Assembly: GCA_950295325.1 (NCBI GenBank)
Contig: OX485804.1
Coordinates: forward strand, 53,690,001-53,754,000
Source: Polytrichum commune
Taxonomy: Eukaryota > Streptophyta > Polytrichopsida > Polytrichales > Polytrichaceae
Direction of reading: 5' to 3'
DNA length: 64,000 bases
Every line of letters starts with the position of its first letter. Positions within the stretch are counted from its first letter, which is position 1. The notes beneath the pieces are model-generated. The model saw only the letters and a list, made by a program, of their open reading frames with translations, made no database searches and was not told the origin of the DNA. Made by a program: the position numbers and the translations under genes. Below are positions 58,501 to 64,000 of this stretch, piece by piece.

Positions 58501-60827
58501 TTGAACCGGTGCCGGTTTCTTGTACTTTCAGCAATTTTTGATAGCTACGATGATCCTCACCAACCCTCCAGGATCAGCCTCCTCTCCCAGGAAATTTTCT
58601 GCTTCATCATGGTGGTGGACCCTAAATCTCTCAAACTTTTTGAGGATGGAGGACTTTTGTCTCAAGATGAAATGGGGAGAAAATGGGTTGGAATCTGGCA
58701 CATTGTTGAACTTAAAAATCTGCCATTTGATGAGCCTCGCCGCAATGGCAAGCTGCCAAAACTTTTGCTGCATCGGCTGTTTCCTGAAACCCAATATAGT
58801 ATATGGATTGATGGCAAACTGGAGCTTGTTGTTGATCCACTCTTGATTCTTGAAAGGTGAGTATGTCAACACTAATGTCACATTGATTCAGGCACATCAA
58901 ACTTTATTACTCAATCACATCAATGCCTACCAAACATGGGGTTGCAATTATAGTCTTTTGTTTCTATCATCTACCGTTGGAGAACTTAAAACGTTGAACT
59001 ATGAGTTGAATCATTGTTGAATGATTAATCATTAGACGTTGGGCGAGCATTGAAATAAATCCTGAAGGGTATGAATTGACATTTAACATTACAGTTGCGG
59101 TAACCAAACGATAAGAAAGTGCATAGATTTCTATCTTAAAGTACGTCTCACCAGGACTTCTATGTTCTTCTGTCATGAACACTAATTTCACACTGATTCA
59201 ATCATATCAAACCACATACTGATTGATTCCCTACGTAGGGTTGCAATCAAAATCTTAGTTTCTAGAATTTATCGTTGAAAGGCCGAATAAGTTGATTTAT
59301 GAGTTCTGAATTAATCATCAGCTAAAAGCATTTGGACATACAGGTATTTGTGGAGAGACCACAATTCGTTTGCGATTGCACAACATAAACATCATCGAAG
59401 TGTGTACCAGGAAGCAGAAGCAGTCAAAAGGCGGAAGCGTTATGCCCGCCCTCTCGTTGACAAGCACATGGATGTGTATCGCAAAGAGGGCCTCAAACCT
59501 TGGAGTGCAGAGAATCTGCCTTTGCCAAGTGGTACAGTCATGAGCCGAGCATGGATACATTTGAAATTTGCAAAATTAATACAAGTATTGAAAGACACTA
59601 CAAATCTTCAGTAGTTTTGATACGGAGATTTGGTAGTGTTGAAAGTTATAATTGTGTCACCTGATGTCAGCTGAGCTTGGTTTGCTTGGTTTACGATATA
59701 AATTAGACATATAACCCTAGATCACTCATGGAAAAGCTCCATCAAAACTCCATTAAAAACCTAACCCACATCATTCTCAATAAAAGTAAATTAGAAAGAA
59801 ATCAACATCCAACCCATCCAACCCCCAGCATAAATGTCCTGTTACAAAGCTTAACCCACGGTTGAGCAAAACCCTCCTAACTACGTTTAGGCGATACACC
59901 ACCAAGGAAATCATGCATGCATTGCGTGAGTGTTCCTTGATGATGAATGAGTTTTTTTTCCTTATTATTTTCTAACTTAGACTTGTCAAATGAAGGAATG
60001 ACTGGATACGTTCTTTTGTACAGGTCTCCCGCCCTGACGTGTTAATTATTGAGGAAAATATACTAATGCCATAACTTCTTTTAGAGAATGGAATTTTTTT
60101 AACATTAGAGTTTGGTTATGCTCTACATAACATTACTTAGCTGATGAGTTGTGTTCATAGGTCCTGTAGTAGATTTGAGAATAAAGCCTCCACATGTTGG
60201 AATTTCAGTGCTTCGGACTGACTCTGAAGTTAGGACAGTTGAACACAACTCATCAATTGAGTAATGTTATATATGAAATGTATACTCTTTGTTTGTTATA
60301 ATTGTGAAAAATTGCATCCTTAGGTAGAACCTATAGTGATTCAAAACTCCAAATGCTAATTCACACTAATTGAAATAAATGGTGTAGTTCTGCTTTCCAT
60401 CTTTCCATCAAGTTGGATTACCATTGCTCCTCTTCTGGACTTTATATGTTGTCAAATAAGTTCCTTGTCATTGTAGACTTGTATAAGGATTGGAGAAAAT
60501 TATACAACAAACTTGTATTGATGACATTGGCTGTTATTTGAAGCAGATGTGCCAGAGGGAGCACTCATTGTGCGGGAGCATACACCTGCGACCAACCTAT
60601 TTTCATGTCTTTGGTTTAACGAGGTGAACAGGTTTACCCCGAGAGACCAAATTAGTTTTGGCTATGTCCTTCATCGACTGAAGTCCCAGGTTTCTGTCTT
60701 TATGTTTCCAAATTGTGAATACAACACACTTGTCACCTTGCATAAACATGTGCGAGAACACTCTTCTGAACTGGAATTGGTCAAACACATCGATGAAATA
60801 GAGTTCAATCAAAGTGCATGGAAATGA
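55511..60827 (+). CDS. DUF616 (TOD1/MUCI70-type) glycosyltransferase-like protein, 6 exons, 432 aa
   Basis: Exons: 55511-55649, 55764-55838, 57180-57379, 58441-58856, 59344-59531, 60547-60827 (TGA). All introns are GT-AG, phases agree, 1,299 nt. The N-terminus is a basic stretch (RFRRWKLR) followed by one hydrophobic segment (about residues 15-36), as in type II Golgi membrane proteins. The lumenal domain carries the family's landmarks: HCGFV (140-144), AIFDSYDD (169-176), RRNGKLPKLLLHRLFP, WIDGKLELVVDP (260-271) and CLWFNEVNRFTPRDQISF (360-377). In Arabidopsis, members include TOD1 (reported as an alkaline ceramidase affecting turgor) and MUCI70 (probable hexosyltransferase for mucilage pectin). 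The exact substrate cannot be told from sequence. The length is close to that of TOD1. The start was chosen as the first ATG before the membrane segment. Confidence 0.95.
55865..56390. repeat. Tandem duplication in DUF616 intron 2
   Basis: 55865-56110 and 56114-56390 are diverged copies, about 249 bp apart. Shared blocks include CTCAATGA(T/C)TTGAAG, GTTCAGGG(C/T)T, TTCCTGTAGA-like and GCATCATGACATG-like words. Confidence 0.7.
56660..56990. repeat. Dispersed repeat C in DUF616 intron 2
   Basis: Same family as 48942-49258: TTGTGGTGCATGCTTGG, CTCTTGGCATGCCAAAATGA and AAACATGGAAGGTG in order. Confidence 0.75.
57462..57540. repeat. Small hairpin in DUF616 intron 3
   Basis: AATGTTGATGAGT near 57462 pairs with ACTCATCAACATT near 57525. 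The word CAGTGCTAA is also repeated directly beside each arm. Confidence 0.6.
57990..58315. repeat. Dispersed repeat C in DUF616 intron 3
   Basis: Third copy: CACTTGTGGTACATCCTTG, ACATGCCAAAATGAGCTTG and TCAAACCTCCACACTACCTT in the same order as 48942-49258. It lies within 150 bp of exon 4. Confidence 0.7.
58863..59310. repeat. Direct duplication in DUF616 intron 4
   Basis: 58863-59003 and 59173-59305 share AACACTAATxTCACA(C)TGATTCA, GGGTTGCAAT and a GTTGAxxxATGAGTT end. Confidence 0.65.
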
Positions 60828-62700
60828 ATTCATAGACTTGTAGCCACCCGATTTATAATGTGCAAAGATGCTTTGATTGTAATTTGGCAAACTTGTTATC
60901 CCTCATTATTTAGTTGCTTGTGCTGTGGAGGATTGGGAAAGATCTCAAGAAATGGCAAACACAGGTCGCCCCTGTGACTTTCTATAACATTCAAAGGAAT
61001 ATGGCAGACGTGCCTAATTCAGTTACTTCTCTTGATTGGACACCTATATTTGATAGGTATGTGGTTTGGTGTGGCTCCAAGAACGGATACTAAAAGACAC
61101 GTGTTTATTTTAGATTGGACTGCATGCTCAACATATGATAACCAATCTAGGTTCAATAATCAACACACTCCTTTAGTAAGATGATTTCACAGAAGTGCAA
61201 AGCCAATTTCAATATTTTACAAACCAATTTCATTGGAATCATGAACCAAGTTCACTATATAGACAACCAATTTAACTACTAGTTGTGAACAATTTCATGA
61301 TTTGGTACCCATATTCATAACTTCACAAAATCGATTTCATGAGTTGTATAACTTTATTCACAAAGAACGGTACATCACATATAAGATTCTCCTAATTGCT
61401 CTCACGACTAGCTCTACCAAAATTTGGATTAACCTCTCTTATCCAACCTTGGACCATGTTTGCAGTGATTGCTTGTATGTCATCATTAATGCGACCTTAT
61501 GTATACTCCTTTGGTAAGATGACTTCATGGAAGTGCAAAATCAATTTCATGAAGTTCCAAGCTACTTCATAAAACCTTCTAGCTCATGTTACCGGAGTGT
61601 TCTACCAATTTCATGAACCTTCTAATTAGCTCATGATTCTTCTAAACCGACTTGGCATGTGGGATACCTCAATTTCATGATAGTGCACCTTTACCTCTAG
61701 CAACTTCATGAATCTTCCAACCAATTTCAAATATCTTCTAGACCAAATGGTTTTACATATTCTCAACTTCTCGCCTCCTCATTTCAAAATATCTAGTTGT
61801 TGGTGAGAGCCTCCAAACACTGTCTTTGTTCTAGGTCTGACAATAAAATTAATTCGACAACAACTATTGTTCTTTGGTTCTCTAGTGTGTTGATGTAGTT
61901 CTCTAGCATGCTCAGGTTCCTTTGATGAGGTTTTATAATGGTTCCTTGCCTCAAGGCCTCTTTACATGACTCAATAGAAGCACTCAACATAAGTGATAGT
62001 CTATTTTATCTTCCTGCTTGAATATGTACTGTAATACAATATTGTATCTTGCTACATCCATACCACATAACATTATTCAGATCCATTAGAGTGTTATGTG
62101 GGATTGACAACATTCCACGCAGTATTCCCAAATATTCTCCACATTCAGTTGTGTCTTCAAATATATTGGGTCAATGAATACATTCTTTGCTTGTTCCATT
62201 GACTGCTCTTGCATGTATCTTAGAACAAAAAAAAAGTATAGGAGCAAATCCTATGCGACTTAACAAAGTTAGAATCTACTCAAACAAACCTGACAATGGC
62301 ATAGTTGTGTTGTGCTTTTGTAAATGCCGAGGTTATTGTTACACCTTATGGTATTGCATCAAATTTTCGGCATTCTCTCTCTTCACAGATTCTGATACTT
62401 ACTTGTGATTGTTTGTATTTATGTTATTTTTGTAAATGATACTGCCCTTGCCATTGCATCACTCTTTGAAGCCTACTTGTATTGTCTGGACTTGCTATCT
62501 TTCATATTGCCTCCTGTGGTATTTTCATGTTGGTTGGAGTTTTGGTTGTGAGCGATTTATTGTTCTAATGTGTTTGTTTCTTTATTGGAAGCAATTGGAG
62601 ATAGTCGTACCCTACATTGTTTTGTGTTGATTCAAGTTACAACCGGTGTTAGTTACGACTTATAATTAGCTTTTTGTTTGGTTAGGGTTATAGTTTCTTC
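60828..62700. other. Downstream flank of DUF616 gene; repeat remnants
   Basis: 61000-61168 is a diverged copy of the 351-bp MITE family (GTTACTTCTCTTGATTGGACACC, and AAAGACACGTGTTTATTTTAG). 61169-61360 resembles 63611-63830 (CAATTTCATGATTTGGTACCC in both). 61560-61760 has many CAATTTCATGA words. No gene seen. Confidence 0.5.
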
Positions 62701-62726
62701 TTCTAAATTAGTTCAATTCGATAGCT

Positions 62727-63595
62727 ATGTCTAGTCATGTGCGTAGACATAACCGCATAGATCACGCACTTTGCTCACAAATCATACATTCTATTTTTAA
62801 TGAGGGCATATGTTTTACTGACAAAAGTGAACGTTATGGTTATCCTTACAAAACTATCAAGAGCACAACCAAAGTTTTTGAAGTAAATGGTCTATTAGTG
62901 CCCAAAACATAGAGGCAATGTTCGCTATCCAATTGGGCAAGATAAGCACATTCAATGATTAGAAGAGAGGCTTCATGAAGATCCAAATATCATCGTAGAA
63001 TCTCTCCATTGTCAGTTGAATGTAATTTTCAATTCCCATGCTTTGTATTCATCAATTGTGTTTGAAAAGCCATTCGAAGTCAAGCTGGATTTACCCTCAA
63101 GTTGATGCACTATGAGCTAAATGATTATAACAATGATGAATGTATAGAATAAAGAATGGTGTTAAAAGTTTTTAGAGCTTGGTGGCAACATGGTTGATGA
63201 TGTATACATGGATGAGGTTAATTTCGATTTACACTTCACATGTCGATTTGGAAGGGCTCATTGTTGACAAAGATACCAACGAATTTGTCCAACTCAAAGG
63301 GTCGCAATCTATCTTTGGTGGCTGCAATTAGTCGTGAAGGAGTCATTGCATACGATGTCACACTTGGTACCTACAATACAATCAAGTTTTTAAAATTTAT
63401 TCAGACTAAGGTCATTCCTAGCCTTGATAGAGCTTTCATGAACAATGTTCCATTTCACAAATCTCGTGAAATATAACAAGATTTTGAAGATGTTGGACAT
63501 ATCTACTTCCCTTTGCCATCATAAAGTCCATTTCTCAATGCTGCAAAATGAGTATTTGGACACATCGTTAACCATGTCCAATAAAATGATCTTCA
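62727..63595 (+). pseudogene. Tc1/mariner-type DDE transposase, inactivated
   Basis: A + strand reading broken by several stops and shifts. The N-terminal DNA-binding part has CSQIIHSIFNEG, GYPYKTIKSTTKVFEVNGL and then RGNVRYPIGQDK. The middle has SQAGFTLKLMHYELNDYN and VYMDEVNFDLHF (first catalytic Asp). RGRNLSLVAAISREGVIAYD-like sequence follows, with the second motif as FMNNVPFHKS, where family members have an Asp at the first Asn. A last remnant, SPFLNAAK followed by a stop, stands where the third acidic residue is expected. The enzyme would cut and paste the element at TA sites; this copy cannot. No terminal inverted repeats were identified. Confidence 0.75.
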
Positions 63596-63610
63596 AAATC
63601 ATTGAACATT

Positions 63611-63830
63611 ACTGCTTTGGTAAGATGACTTCATGGAGGTGCAAAAGTCAATTTCATGATTTTACAAACCGATTTAGCGACAGGTTCTATAATTTCATTG
63701 CAATCACAAACCAAGACAACCAATATGATTTGAACTTTCAACCAATTTCACTACATGTTTGTGAACAATTTCATGATTTGGTACCCATATTCACAACTTC
63801 ACAAAATCAATTTTGTGTTTCATTTTCTTG
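63611..63830. repeat. Direct repeat partner of 61160-61360
   Basis: CTTTGGTAAGATGACTTCATGGA, CAATTTCATGATTT and TTGGTACCCATATTCA-like blocks match 61160-61360 (and 61505-61560) in the same orientation. They stand on both sides of the transposase remnant but are direct and not inverted, so they do not look like its termini. Confidence 0.65.
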
Positions 63831-64000
63831 GAAAAAAGTAGACTAGTTGGAGAAAGTAACCATTTAAGACCCATCTACCTTGCCGTTGCTTTGAAGTGGC
63901 AATTGGAGGGAGATATGGTGGTGGCGTTGGAGATGCTCTTAGGAGGTGTAGGCCTAGAGTTGGTGGCCCAAATTAGGGTTTAGGATTTGGTGCTTCTTGT

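Noticed and set aside
62727-63830. Direct repeats at 61160-61360 and 63611-63830 as terminal repeats of the mariner element
   Set aside because: They are in the same orientation, whereas Tc1/mariner ends are inverted.

Overview
This is a nuclear segment of a eukaryote, almost certainly a land plant or close streptophyte with a large, transposon-rich genome. It holds two spliced genes of plant type, both on the + strand between about 45.3 and 60.8 kb. Everything else is repeats, decayed mobile elements or sequence without recognisable content. Nothing is bacterial: there are no operons or ribosome-binding sites, and most open frames of 60-100 codons are chance frames or pieces of retroelements. 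The species cannot be named from the sequence.

Genes. (1) A WD40-like protein gene has 13 exons (45317-53606) that join in phase into 362 residues. (2) A DUF616 (TOD1/MUCI70-type) glycosyltransferase-like gene has 6 exons (55511-60827) that join into 432 residues with an N-terminal membrane anchor, as in a type II Golgi protein. They are head-to-tail, 1.9 kb apart. The gap holds two exon-like stretches that I could not assign and a tandem repeat next to the second gene. Introns of both genes carry copies of the same repeat families.

Repeats, left to right. 0-8 kb: PIF/Harbinger-like MITEs (3-bp TAA/TTA target duplications), one with a nested mariner-like MITE; a 943-bp inverted-repeat element; a 1,000-bp element with a 9-bp target duplication; a decayed unknown gene. 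8.165-14.379 kb: a complete 6.2-kb LINE-like element on the minus strand with a 12-bp target duplication. It has tandem 5'-UTR units and a broken ORF1 but no reverse transcriptase, and a 400-bp MITE with 42-bp perfect ends sits inside it. 22.4-25.2 kb: a five-copy 157-bp array, then a four-copy 353-bp array with a MITE inserted in one unit. 27.3-28.9 kb: a 5'-truncated LINE (RNase H and C-terminal domain) with a 10-bp target duplication and the same 3' end as the 8-14 kb element. 31.2 kb: eight copies of a short palindromic motif. 40.6 kb: a tRNA-derived SINE with a perfect 12-bp target duplication. 62.7-63.6 kb: a dead Tc1/mariner transposase.

The most interesting item is the 6.2-kb element. 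It looks like an ORF1-only retroelement that relies on the LINE family seen at 27-29 kb, comparable in idea to the HAL1 elements of mammals. Next is the repeated pairing, in the same order, of the 157-bp and 353-bp repeat families at two places.
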